Positions 7,963 to 16,087 of a stretch of 64,000 bases of DNA are shown piece by piece. Each line of letters opens with the position of its first letter. Within the stretch, counting starts at the first letter, position 1. The notes beneath the pieces are model-generated. The model was not told the DNA's origin. It ran no database searches and was given only the letters and a program-made list of their open reading frames with translations. The translations under genes and the position numbers were made by a program. The DNA comes from CAYUVH01 sp964448135 (GTDB lineage: Bacteria; Verrucomicrobiota; Verrucomicrobiia; Limisphaerales; UBA8199), in assembly GCA_964448135.1 (NCBI GenBank), contig CAYUVH010000039.1, forward strand, positions 186,001 to 250,000, read 5' to 3'.

Positions 7963-9414
7963 TTAGTGGCCATGTCCTCCGCCAATTTTCGCCCCACCCA
8001 ACGGGTGGTGCGGGTCCGACTGCGGCGTCACGCCCTTCACTTCCGAAATCGCGATCATCGGCAGATACCGAAGGAACAGCAGAAAGCAGGTAAAAAACAA
8101 ACCGAACGTCCCGAGGTAAGTCATGATGTCCACCGGCGAAGGATGATAGTAGGCCCAGTTCGACGGCAGGAACTCGCGGTGCAAACCGATCACGATGATC
8201 ACGAACCGCTCGAACCACATGCCGACGTTCACGATGATCGAAACGATGAACACAAACCACAGCGTATGCCGGAGTTTCTTGAACCAAAATACCTGCGGCA
8301 CGACCACGTTCGGAATCACCATCAACAACCAAGCCCAGTTATACGGGCCCAGCGCGCGGTTCAGGAAGTGGAAGCGCTCATTCGGGTTGCCGCTATACCA
8401 CGCGATGAAGAACTCCATGATATAGGCGTAACCGACGATCGAGCCGGTCGCGAGGGTGACTTTGCACATCAGGTCGATGTGCCGCATCGTGATGATGTCC
8501 TCGAGCTTCAACAGTGTGCGCAACGGAATCAACAGCGTCAGCACCATGCCGAACCCGGAGAACACGGCGCCCGCCACGAAGTACGGCGGGAAAATCGTTG
8601 TGTGCCAGCCCGGCAACTGGGAGACGGCGAAGTCCAATGACACGATCGAGTGCACGGACAACACCAGCGGCGTCGAAAGACCCGCCAGAATCAGGTAAGC
8701 CTTTTCGTAATTGCTCCAGTGGCGGTTCGAGCCGGTCCAGCCCATCGCACCCAGGCCATACATGAACTGCCGGATCTTCGTCCGCGCGCGATCGCGCAGC
8801 ACGGCGAGGTCGGGAATCAGTCCCATGTACCAAAACAGCACGGAGACGGTAAAATACGTCGAGACGGCGAACACGTCCCACATCAGCGGCGACCGGAACT
8901 GCGGCCAGATGGAATTCGCCGTCGGAATCGGGAACAGCCACCAGTCATACCACATGCGCCCGACGTGCAGCGCCGGGTAAATACCCGCGCACATCACGGC
9001 GAAAATGGTCATGGCTTCGGATGCGCGATTTACCGCCGTGCGCCAGCGCTGCCGGAGCAAAAACAAAATCGCCGAGATCAGCGTGCCGGCGTGGCCGATA
9101 CCGATCCACCACACGAAATTCACGATGTCCCACGCCCACATCACCGGATGGCGATTGCCCCACACGCCGACGCCCGTCGAAATCTGGTAGGTCAGCATTG
9201 CTCCCAGCAACCCCAGGAGACCCAGGCTGGGAATGAACAGTGCCCACCACCAAAACGGCGCCTTGCCTTCGGTGATCGCGCAGACCTGGTTCGAAATCCA
9301 ACCGATGCTGCGGTTGTTCGTCACCAGCGGTAACCGCTCCAGCTCCTTCGGCGGACGCGGCACGTTCTTGGGAATGCCGTCGGCGTCGATCATGGTATCA
9401 GCGCTGGCGCTCAT
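7963..9414 (-). CDS. actC: Alternative complex III, NrfD-like quinol-binding membrane subunit ActC
   Basis: The 483-residue protein has about ten transmembrane helices and NrfD family features, with a polar N-terminus and a His/Gly-rich C-terminus (GGAKIGGGHGH). In alternative complex III this subunit forms the quinol oxidation site next to the iron-sulfur protein ActB. Its start overlaps the actB stop by one base (TGATG), so the two are coupled. No frame disruption or unusual composition was seen. Confidence 0.92.
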   Translation of the reverse strand: MSASADTMIDADGIPKNVPRPPKELERLPLVTNNRSIGWISNQVCAITEGKAPFWWWALFIPSLGLLGLLGAMLTYQISTGVGVWGNRHPVMWAWDIVNFVWWIGIGHAGTLISAILFLLRQRWRTAVNRASEAMTIFAVMCAGIYPALHVGRMWYDWWLFPIPTANSIWPQFRSPLMWDVFAVSTYFTVSVLFWYMGLIPDLAVLRDRARTKIRQFMYGLGAMGWTGSNRHWSNYEKAYLILAGLSTPLVLSVHSIVSLDFAVSQLPGWHTTIFPPYFVAGAVFSGFGMVLTLLIPLRTLLKLEDIITMRHIDLMCKVTLATGSIVGYAYIMEFFIAWYSGNPNERFHFLNRALGPYNWAWLLMVIPNVVVPQVFWFKKLRHTLWFVFIVSIIVNVGMWFERFVIIVIGLHREFLPSNWAYYHPSPVDIMTYLGTFGLFFTCFLLFLRYLPMIAISEVKGVTPQSDPHHPLGGAKIGGGHGH

Positions 9415-12400
9415 CAGTGCGCTCCTTTCGCGCCTTCAACTGCGTGGCCGCCGTGCGCCTCGGCGCCGTGGCCGGCCGTCGGCTCCGTGTCAAATGGACT
9501 CTGTCCCATGCGTGATTCAAATTCCTGGAAGGTCAGCGGACCGTCCTTCACCCGCGCGTAATCCGGCATCGCGGTGTTCGGGTTGCGCACCTTCGCCAGG
9601 TAGGTCGTCCGCGGCTTGGTCAACAGTTCGGGCAGAACATGATAGTTCCGGTCGAGCTTCTTCTTCTTCGAAACCTTGCTCTCGGGATCGTTCAGGTTGC
9701 CGAACACAATCGCGCCCGCCGGACACGCCTGCGCGCACGCCGTGGTGAATGAATCGGTCGGCACCACGATGTCGCCGCTGTCCCGCGCCTTGACCTTCTG
9801 CGCGATCTTCGCCTGCTCGATGCGCTGCGTGCAATACGTGCACTTCTCCATCACGCCGCGCATGCGCACCGTCACGTCCGGGTTCTTGATCATCTTGATC
9901 AAATCCCATTCGTCGTCCGGGCGCTTGCCGAACGGACCCCAGTAAAACTTGCCGATCGGCCGCTTGTTGAAATCAAAATAGTTGAAGCGGCGGACCTTGT
10001 ACGGACAGTTGTTCGAACAGTAGCGCGTACCCACGCACCGGTTGTACGCCATGACGTTCAACCCTTCCTGGTCGTGCGTGGTCGCGTTGACGGGGCACAC
10101 GTTTTCACACGGCGCCGACTCGCAATGCTGGCACAGCATCGGCTGCGTCACCACCTGCGGATCGTCAATCCACTTCTCGAACTGCTGCTGGGAATCATCC
10201 CGGAATTGCTCGTAAAAATCCCTCGTCGCTTCCGACTTCGTGTGGCCCGCGTAATACCGGTCAATGCGCAGCCAGTGCATGTCGCGACCGCGGTTGATCT
10301 GGTCCTTGCCGACGATCGGCACGTTGTTCTCGCTCTGGCACGCCACCATGCACGCCGAGCAACCCACGCACCGGTTCAAATCAATGGACATCCCCCACTG
10401 GTGGACGCCCTTCTTCTTCAGCTCATCAAACGGATTCGGATACAGCGGCAGGCTGGGCACTTCCTCCATGTCCATCTGCTCCGCAAACTCTGGATGCTTC
10501 TCGTAAACCTCGGCGTTCTGCTCGCGCACCGCCGAGCGGCCTTCCAGCGCCCAATGCGATTGCGTGCACGACAGCGGATACGTCTTGCCGACTTTGCGAA
10601 TGGTCGCGCCCGTGGCGATGCACGGCGCCGCCGCGGTCCGCAGTTTGTAGGCGTTGAAGCCCGTTCCCTTCCCGACGCGGCCCGTCTTCTCGCGGCCGTA
10701 ACCCAGCGCCAGGCCCAGCGAATAATCCGCCTGCCCCGGCTGCACCCAGATCGGTCCCTCCACCGTGTGATTGCCGAGTTTGACTTCGACGACGTCGTAA
10801 TTCTGGACCTTCAACTCCTCCGCCGTCTTGCGGCTGATGGAGACCACGTTGTCCCAAGTAAGCTTCGTGACGGGGTCCGGCAATTCCTGCAACCAGCCGT
10901 TATTATTATAGCGGCCGTCGTCCACCTTGTAGTCGCGGTGCAGGATGACTTCCAAATTTCCGCCCGCCAGCTTCGGCGTGTTCGCCGCCGGCAGACCGCT
11001 GACCGCATGGTCCACGATCGTGACGGACACCGGCTTCGCGGCGGAGTCCGCCAGAAATCCGTCGTGCAAATACTTGTTCCAGGCATTGTCCATGTCCGGC
11101 GCGGAAACAAAACCGCCGAACGTCTCGCGCACGACCGCATACGGGTCGCTCGAGGGCAAACCCGCGAGGCGGGCCAGCACTTCCAACTGCGAAATGCCGC
11201 CGAACAACGGCGCAATCAACGGCTGAACCGGCACCATCGTGCCGTCGCTCGTCATCACGTCGCCCCACGACTCCAGGTAATGCGCCGCCGGCAAATGCCA
11301 GTACTCGGACGTCGTCTTGCCCGCTTCCGAAGTTTCGTCTTCGTAATAGCCGAGCCGGACAATCTTCTTCGCCTTGGCCTGCGCGGTCGCCCAGTTCAAA
11401 TCCGCCGGCGCGGTGTACGCCGGATTGCCGCCCAAAATCACGAGGGTTTCAACCTGTCCGCCGTTCAACGCCGACGCCAGTTCCACCAGGCCTTTTTCCT
11501 TCTGCTCGGGAATGGCGTGATAAACCACCGTCGTTCCCACGCTGCCCAGCGCCACGTTCAACGCCTGCGCGATCACATGCATGCCCACCGGCTGGCGCTG
11601 TCCCGCCACCACCAGCACGCGGCCCTTGTGCGCCAGCAAATCCTTCGCGCATTCCGCGATCCATTTTGAATCCACGCCTTCCGGCGCTTTGCCGCTGCCC
11701 GCAGCCTGCACTTCGTCCCACAGCGCCTTCGCAAACGCAGCCACCGCGCTCGCCGGAATTCGCAGGCGATGATCGGCATTGAAACCGGTCACCGTCATCA
11801 GGCTTTCGACGACATACAACCGGTTGAGCTTGTCCTCCGGCTTCTCGATGTTGCGGCGGTCGGAAAATCCCTGGATGTTCCGGCGCACGTCCCCATCCGC
11901 GCCGAGAAAATCGCAATCCAGCGAAACCACGATGTCCGCCTGGTCAAACCGGTAATACGGTTTCACCGACTGATTGAAGGCCTGCTTCGCGGCTGCGATC
12001 GCGTTGGTCTGGTCCACTGCGTCGTCGAGATACCACGCCGCCTTTGGCAGCTTCTCCGCGATGATTTGCTGCAAACGCCGGCGCGACGGCGAAGCCTCGC
12101 GCTCCATCAGGAACGCCACGCCCGCCCCGCCGTTCGCCTGCATGGACTTCGACAGCGCCGTCAGCGCGTCATAAGCCGCGTCGGCGGAACGCACGTCGCC
12201 CTTGAAACGGAAATTCTTGGTGCGATCCGGGTCGTAGAGATTCAGGATCGAAGCCTGCACATAACGGTCCGTGCTCCCGTTGCTGTCCGGGTGCATGGCG
12301 TTGCCTTCGAGCTTGGTGGGCCGGCCGTCGTTCGACTTCGCCACCAGCGCCGTGGCGCAACCCGGTCCCGGCATGGCCGTCGCATAAAACTGCGGGACGC

Positions 12401-12821
12401 CGTGGATGTAGTTCTCCGGCATCTTGCTGAACGGCAGGATCTGCTGTTCCGGCCGCCGGCAACCACCACTCATCAGCCCAAAACCGCCCAGCAGGAACGA
12501 GGCCGACATGATCTTGACGAAATGCCGCCGTGTGGAAGGGTCCGCCCACTCACTCGCTCCTGCCGGAAATTCACGCTCCGCCCACTCGCGGAACTCCGGC
12601 GTCTCCGCCAGTTGATCCAAACTCTGCCAGTATGCCCGGCCGTTCTGCGCGTTGATGCTCGCCCCCTTCCGATCTTGGGTAGGGACGACCTGCCGGTCGT
12701 CCGCCTTCCCGTTCGGTGTCCCGGCTTTAGCCGGCTTCGCGTCTGCCTGCGTGCCAGCACCTTCACGCCCATGGTCATGCGCGTGGCCGTTTGCCGTCTG
12801 CTTTAAATCAGTCGTTTTCAT
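9414..12821 (-). CDS. actB: Alternative complex III iron-sulfur protein ActB, molybdopterin-oxidoreductase-like
   Basis: The protein is about 1135 residues. A poorly conserved, His/Gly-rich N-terminal linker is followed by YWQSLDQLAETPEFREWAE and a TAT-like STRRHFVKIMSAS signal ending near GGC. The middle is a molybdopterin-oxidoreductase-like domain that in this family binds no cofactor. The C-terminal part has the cysteine sets CVGCSACMVAC, CQHCESAPCENVCP, CVGTRYCSNNCP and CTYC/CAQACP, fitting three 4Fe-4S and one 3Fe-4S clusters. It moves electrons from quinol to the haem subunits. The ATG at 12821 overlaps the actA stop by four bases and is the likely start. The linker contains a palindromic repeat in frame. 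Confidence 0.93.
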   Translation of the reverse strand: MKTTDLKQTANGHAHDHGREGAGTQADAKPAKAGTPNGKADDRQVVPTQDRKGASINAQNGRAYWQSLDQLAETPEFREWAEREFPAGASEWADPSTRRHFVKIMSASFLLGGFGLMSGGCRRPEQQILPFSKMPENYIHGVPQFYATAMPGPGCATALVAKSNDGRPTKLEGNAMHPDSNGSTDRYVQASILNLYDPDRTKNFRFKGDVRSADAAYDALTALSKSMQANGGAGVAFLMEREASPSRRRLQQIIAEKLPKAAWYLDDAVDQTNAIAAAKQAFNQSVKPYYRFDQADIVVSLDCDFLGADGDVRRNIQGFSDRRNIEKPEDKLNRLYVVESLMTVTGFNADHRLRIPASAVAAFAKALWDEVQAAGSGKAPEGVDSKWIAECAKDLLAHKGRVLVVAGQRQPVGMHVIAQALNVALGSVGTTVVYHAIPEQKEKGLVELASALNGGQVETLVILGGNPAYTAPADLNWATAQAKAKKIVRLGYYEDETSEAGKTTSEYWHLPAAHYLESWGDVMTSDGTMVPVQPLIAPLFGGISQLEVLARLAGLPSSDPYAVVRETFGGFVSAPDMDNAWNKYLHDGFLADSAAKPVSVTIVDHAVSGLPAANTPKLAGGNLEVILHRDYKVDDGRYNNNGWLQELPDPVTKLTWDNVVSISRKTAEELKVQNYDVVEVKLGNHTVEGPIWVQPGQADYSLGLALGYGREKTGRVGKGTGFNAYKLRTAAAPCIATGATIRKVGKTYPLSCTQSHWALEGRSAVREQNAEVYEKHPEFAEQMDMEEVPSLPLYPNPFDELKKKGVHQWGMSIDLNRCVGCSACMVACQSENNVPIVGKDQINRGRDMHWLRIDRYYAGHTKSEATRDFYEQFRDDSQQQFEKWIDDPQVVTQPMLCQHCESAPCENVCPVNATTHDQEGLNVMAYNRCVGTRYCSNNCPYKVRRFNYFDFNKRPIGKFYWGPFGKRPDDEWDLIKMIKNPDVTVRMRGVMEKCTYCTQRIEQAKIAQKVKARDSGDIVVPTDSFTTACAQACPAGAIVFGNLNDPESKVSKKKKLDRNYHVLPELLTKPRTTYLAKVRNPNTAMPDYARVKDGPLTFQEFESRMGQSPFDTEPTAGHGAEAHGGHAVEGAKGAH
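12683..12702. repeat. Palindromic repeat inside the actB coding region
   Basis: Eight-base arms GGACGACC and GGTCGTCC flank TGCC. With its flanks (GGTAG before, CCTTCCC after) it matches the non-coding copy at 13676-13695, 200 bases upstream of actA. Inside actB it lies in frame in the unconserved N-terminal linker, before the TAT-like signal. Confidence 0.7.
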
Positions 12822-13471
12822 CGATGGCAGGCGGAACAATTTTGCAGCGACTCAACATGCCAGTCCTTCATGGCCTTCTTGCCGAACTCTTCCTGCTTCT
12901 CCCGTGTCGGCGGCGTCCAGCCCAGGTCCGTGATCTTGTCCAATGGACGCAGCTTCGTTTCCGGATGGCGATGGCAGTCCAGACAGAAAGTCATGCTCAA
13001 CGGCTGCACCTGGTAAACCTCATCCATCTTGTCCACGCGCCCGTGACATTCCACGCAGCTGATGCCGCGATTCACATGCACCGAGTGGTTGAAATAAACG
13101 TAATCCGGCACGCGATGGATTTGCACCCAATTGATCGCCTTGCCGCTCGCCGCGCTCTCGCGCACCAACGCCAGCTTTGGATCATCCTTCAGCACCTGGT
13201 TATGGCAGTTCATGCACAGCCCGCTCGCCGGGATGTTCGAATACCAGGACTTCTCCACTCCGTTATGGCAATACCGGCAATCCATCCCCAGTTGCCCGGC
13301 GTGAATGGAATGCGAAAACGCGACCGGCTGGATCGGCTGATATCCCACCTTGGAATATTTCGGCGTCAGGTAATACCAGGCGCCAGCGACCAATGCGCTG
13401 CCGATCAGCGCCACGCCCATGATGATCATCATGGGCAACCGATTGGTCCATTTGGGAAATATCGCGGACAT
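12818..13471 (-). CDS. actA: Alternative complex III pentahaem cytochrome c subunit ActA
   Basis: The 217-residue protein has one N-terminal membrane helix (about 13-34) and five CxxCH motifs, beginning at C65, C86, C139, C163 and C212. Pentahaem ActA is the first gene of classic alternative complex III operons and forms the haem wire on the periplasmic side together with ActE. It is the first gene of this ten-gene operon. The stop overlaps the actB start (ATGA). Upstream lies a 575-base gene-free region with repeats, where the operon promoter must be. Confidence 0.95.
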   Translation of the reverse strand: MSAIFPKWTNRLPMMIIMGVALIGSALVAGAWYYLTPKYSKVGYQPIQPVAFSHSIHAGQLGMDCRYCHNGVEKSWYSNIPASGLCMNCHNQVLKDDPKLALVRESAASGKAINWVQIHRVPDYVYFNHSVHVNRGISCVECHGRVDKMDEVYQVQPLSMTFCLDCHRHPETKLRPLDKITDLGWTPPTREKQEEFGKKAMKDWHVESLQNCSACHR

Positions 13472-13503
13472 TTATTATGTGTTTACTGCTCGCTGTTTAC
13501 GGA

Positions 13504-13545
13504 GCGCAATTGCCCGCAAGCCGGGCGCAATTGCCCGCAAACCGA
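13504..13545. repeat. Two tandem copies of a 21-bp unit
   Basis: The unit GCGCAATTGCCCGCAAGCCGG is followed directly by a second copy with two changes near its 3' end. It starts 33 bases upstream of the actA start, so it would lie in the 5' leader of the operon mRNA. Confidence 0.8.
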
Positions 13546-13675
13546 GCACAAAAAATCTGCCTGCTACACTGCCAATAACTGTTCGTTTGATCCGGCGGCC
13601 AGTCTCCGCCCTTTCGGGGAGCCGCAATAATGTCCGGTTTTCTCCCGGCGTCAACCGGTTTTCATTCAAAGGTCG

Positions 13676-13695
13676 GGACGATCTACCGGTCGTCC
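13676..13695. repeat. Palindromic repeat, intergenic copy
   Basis: Arms GGACGATC and GGTCGTCC (one G-T wobble) flank TACC, followed by TTCCC. It is the same element as the copy inside actB, here about 205 bases upstream of the operon's first gene. In the leader RNA it would fold as a hairpin. Confidence 0.7.
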
Positions 13696-13737
13696 TTCCC
13701 ACGGATTGCGGTGCCTGACCACAAAATCCGGGCACTA

Positions 13738-13766
13738 TATTTAGTGAGGTGCCCTGCCCCTCGCAA
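13738..13766 (-). promoter_or_regulatory. Possible sigma-70-type promoter for the ACIII operon
   Basis: On the minus strand TTGCGA and TAAATA are separated by 17 bases, which fits -35 and -10 boxes. It lies about 270 bases upstream of actA and would give a long leader containing the palindrome and the 21-bp duplication. This is pattern matching only; other AT-rich sites nearby could serve as well. Confidence 0.2.
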
Positions 13767-14010
13767 GCCCATTATCGGATTTATTAATGATTTCCACTCA
13801 CGTTATTACGATGATAAGAATAACTAAATAACCCCAAATAAAGCATAGTGGGTTTCCCACCCCCACAACCCCTCGCGTTCTCGACCACTCCCTTCAATTT
13901 TATTCAACTAGGCTATTCCACACAAAACTGCGCCACAATGTCACATATTTGGAAGGATAATCTATATAGCCTACTATCTATGAGTCACTTACGTAAATAT
14001 GCCGTTTTCA

Positions 14011-14045
14011 CTTTAGCCTTCAGCCCTTAGCATTTAGCCTTCGCC
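14011..14045. repeat. Heptanucleotide array (CTTTAGC type)
   Basis: Five consecutive 7-base units: CTTTAGC, CTTCAGC, CCTTAGC, ATTTAGC, CTTCGCC. The array ends one base before the ATG of the next gene, where a ribosome binding site would normally be. A second array of the same family closes the far side of the two-gene block at 15274-15308. Confidence 0.85.
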
Positions 14046-14046
14046 C

Positions 14047-14691
14047 ATGCGACCTCGTCGCATCAAACAGGTCGTCCTCATATTGGCACTTGGCTTCGCG
14101 CTGGCGCTGATTGCTCTGCTTATCTTCATTTCCAATGACCGGCCCCCCAAAATACTTGGCAGCCTCTACCCCGCCGACCTCGACGCCGTCCGCAGTTTCC
14201 ATCGCACCAACTGCCCCCTCGCCCTCAGTAAAACTCTTCCCGTCTGGATTCCCGCGTCCCTGCGGCATTACATCTCCGGCCGGCTCAACCCAATTGAAAC
14301 CATCGCCGTTCCCAGCTCCGAACACGTCGTGATCGTCTATCGCGGCTACGAGAAAATTTACTACGACAAAAGAGGCAAACATCGCTTCGGCCACGCCACC
14401 TACGATCTCTACAAGGGACCGAACGGTTGGTATGTGCCAAACCTCGGTCTCACGGCTCCGAGCGCACCCACTACTCCCAGTGGCGTGCTGCCCCCAGGTT
14501 CCTTCTCCCGACGCCCCCCACAAATCATCACCATCACCAACGGATCACCCGCCGGCATGAGAACCCAGACCGTCATGACTGCCAACGGACCGGTCGAAGT
14601 TTACGTCCCGGCTTCCATCGCGCCCATTCCCACAAACTTCCTATCCGCTCCCTACCGCTGGGGAATCAACCCAACTCTTCCAACCCGCTGA
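14047..14691 (+). CDS. Unknown membrane-anchored protein, first of two tandem paralogues
   Basis: The 214-residue protein has a basic N-terminus and one hydrophobic helix (about 9-28), then an extracytoplasmic domain. The pattern PP.I.G.L..ADL..(V/I)R..H..N....SKTL....PAS.R.IS..LNPI.(S/T)I.V.S is shared with the next gene, so the two arose by duplication. The C-terminal third is rich in Pro, Thr and Gly and has no counterpart in the neighbour. I do not recognise the family and see no catalytic motif or signal peptidase site. No Shine-Dalgarno sequence is visible because a heptamer array occupies that position, so the start is uncertain. Confidence 0.6.
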   Translation: MRPRRIKQVVLILALGFALALIALLIFISNDRPPKILGSLYPADLDAVRSFHRTNCPLALSKTLPVWIPASLRHYISGRLNPIETIAVPSSEHVVIVYRGYEKIYYDKRGKHRFGHATYDLYKGPNGWYVPNLGLTAPSAPTTPSGVLPPGSFSRRPPQIITITNGSPAGMRTQTVMTANGPVEVYVPASIAPIPTNFLSAPYRWGINPTLPTR

Positions 14692-14744
14692 ATCATTGAG
14701 TTTTTCCCTTGTTTGATGGTTCCTTTGCGACCATAAGAGAAAAT

Positions 14745-15239
14745 GTGAAGCGGGTAAGTCTGGTAGTTATGGTCGCGTTGCTTGGTTTGGCCGCTCTACT
14801 GGTCATCCTGCTTGTTGCATCGTCCCGTCGTCCGCCGACCGTGAGTGGCCAATTGTCGGCCGCCGATCTCGCCATCATTCGGCAGGCCCACGGCTCCAAC
14901 GTATCGACCGGCTTTTCAAAAACATTGGCGACCTGCCTGCCTGCGTCCGCTTATCGCTCAATCTCGGCCTTCCTGAATCCGATAAAATCCATACAAGTTT
15001 CCAGTCCCGGCTTCGTGCTCGTATCTTACCGCGAGTTTGGCACACGGCTTGGCACCAGCCGCGATTCAAAATCTGCCTCCTCTCCCCAATACATAATGCT
15101 GAAGACCATTTCGGGCTGGCAAAAGTTGACAGTTTTTTCCTCCCTGAAAGTCCTCAATCCCCGCCCAGGTGCCCCGCCGAAAATGATCGACCACAACCCG
15201 TCTCTCCCTGTCAACAACCAGCAACCAAACGCATCCTGA
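14745..15239 (+). CDS. Unknown membrane-anchored protein, second tandem paralogue
   Basis: The 164-residue protein has an N-terminal helix and the same 90-residue domain as the gene before it (PPTVSGQLSAADL..IRQAHGSN, SKTLATCLPAS, LNPIKSIQVSS). I chose the GTG at 14745 because AAGAGA lies at a suitable distance; the frame could also start at a TTG at 14709. Function unknown. The pair is flanked on both sides by arrays of the same heptamer family, which may mark a duplicated or inserted block. Confidence 0.55.
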   Translation: MKRVSLVVMVALLGLAALLVILLVASSRRPPTVSGQLSAADLAIIRQAHGSNVSTGFSKTLATCLPASAYRSISAFLNPIKSIQVSSPGFVLVSYREFGTRLGTSRDSKSASSPQYIMLKTISGWQKLTVFSSLKVLNPRPGAPPKMIDHNPSLPVNNQQPNAS

Positions 15240-15273
15240 ATCTGACCGCAGCTCCCTGTGCTCTCGAAGGTTA

Positions 15274-15308
15274 CTTTAGCCTTTAGCCTTTAGCCTTCAG
15301 CATTTAGC
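15274..15308. repeat. Heptanucleotide array (CTTTAGC type), second copy
   Basis: Three CTTTAGC units, then CTTCAGC and ATTTAGC, then a T-run. It ends close to the stop codon (15317-15319) of the minus-strand solute-binding protein gene and may double as part of its terminator. Confidence 0.85.
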
Positions 15309-15316
15309 CTTTTTTA

Positions 15317-16087
15317 TCACTGCAGCTTCGGTATCCACCGCCGAATGGTCTTCGTCGCGTCCCCGCTGGCTTGCGCTTTCTTCAAATACGCATTCACCGC
15401 ATCCAGCAACGCGTTGTCCGACCTCCGTACCGCCCAGGAGAGCACCTCGTCGCTCAGCAAAATCGGCGCGGCCTCCAGCCCCTTGGATTCATATCCGCCC
15501 GCCAGGTACCAGATCATGGATGAATCATCGATGAACAAATCAATCCGCCCCTTGCTTAGCGCGTTCGCTCCTTCTTCATCTGATTTGAAATACTTCCGCT
15601 TCGCCCGCGGAAACTCCTGCTGCACCAGCAAATCCCCCGTCGTCCCCTTCCGCAAGCCAATCGTCCTGCCCGCCAGCGAATCCGTGATCAACCCGTACTT
15701 CTGCCGCTCCGTCGTGCGTACCAGCATCATCTGTCCGATCCGCATGTAAGGTTCGCTGAACGCCACCCGAAACTGCCGCGCCCGCGTCACCGACATGGAC
15801 GACATGATGATATCAATCTTGTCGTTATTGAGCGCCTCGATCAGGTCCTCCCACGGCAACTCCACGAATTTGATCGGCCTGCCCAGTTCCTTGCCCAGCG
15901 CCTCGGCAAAATCCGCTTCCACGCCCGCAATTTTCCCCGCCTCCTTGAAAATCATCGGCGGCGCCACCGGCGCCACGCCCACCCGCAAGGGCTTCGCCGC
16001 CGGCACCTCCGCTGCCCCCACACCCGCAATCATCCACACCAACGCCAGCAAAACCGCGCCCGCTTTCCGCAACAAAGTGAGGTTCAT
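15317..16087 (-). CDS. Periplasmic amino-acid-type solute-binding protein (SBP family 3), no transporter nearby
   Basis: The 256-residue protein has a cleavable-looking signal peptide (about 1-25, ending GVGAAE). The family 3 fold shows in PLRVGVAP...F...GKIAGVEADFAEAL, the DLIEALNNDKIDIIMSSMSVTRAR segment and GRTIGLRKGTTGDLL. Such proteins bind small polar ligands, usually amino acids, in the periplasm and deliver them to ABC transporters or sensors. No permease or ATPase is adjacent. Instead its start overlaps the stop of a sigma-factor fusion gene by four bases (ATGA), which suggests ligand sensing rather than uptake; that role is inference. Confidence 0.85.
   Translation of the reverse strand: MNLTLLRKAGAVLLALVWMIAGVGAAEVPAAKPLRVGVAPVAPPMIFKEAGKIAGVEADFAEALGKELGRPIKFVELPWEDLIEALNNDKIDIIMSSMSVTRARQFRVAFSEPYMRIGQMMLVRTTERQKYGLITDSLAGRTIGLRKGTTGDLLVQQEFPRAKRKYFKSDEEGANALSKGRIDLFIDDSSMIWYLAGGYESKGLEAAPILLSDEVLSWAVRRSDNALLDAVNAYLKKAQASGDATKTIRRWIPKLQ

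Larger units (their letters stand above)
13472..14046. other. Gene-free region upstream of the ACIII operon
   Basis: These 575 bases separate the divergent actA and a plus-strand hypothetical gene. The actA side holds a 21-bp tandem duplication and a palindromic repeat; the far end is a CTTTAGC-type heptamer array. The middle, about 13780-14000, is clearly more AT-rich than the rest of the window and probably contains promoters in both directions. I saw no RNA gene or riboswitch. Confidence 0.6.

Noticed and set aside
10074..11669. A 531-codon plus-strand frame opposite actB
   Set aside because: Antisense to a well-conserved protein; Arg/His-rich and without motifs.
13780..14000. RNA gene or riboswitch in the AT-rich stretch upstream of the ACIII operon
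   Set aside because: Only short stems (for example GTGGG-TTT-CCCAC) could be drawn and no known motif was recognised.
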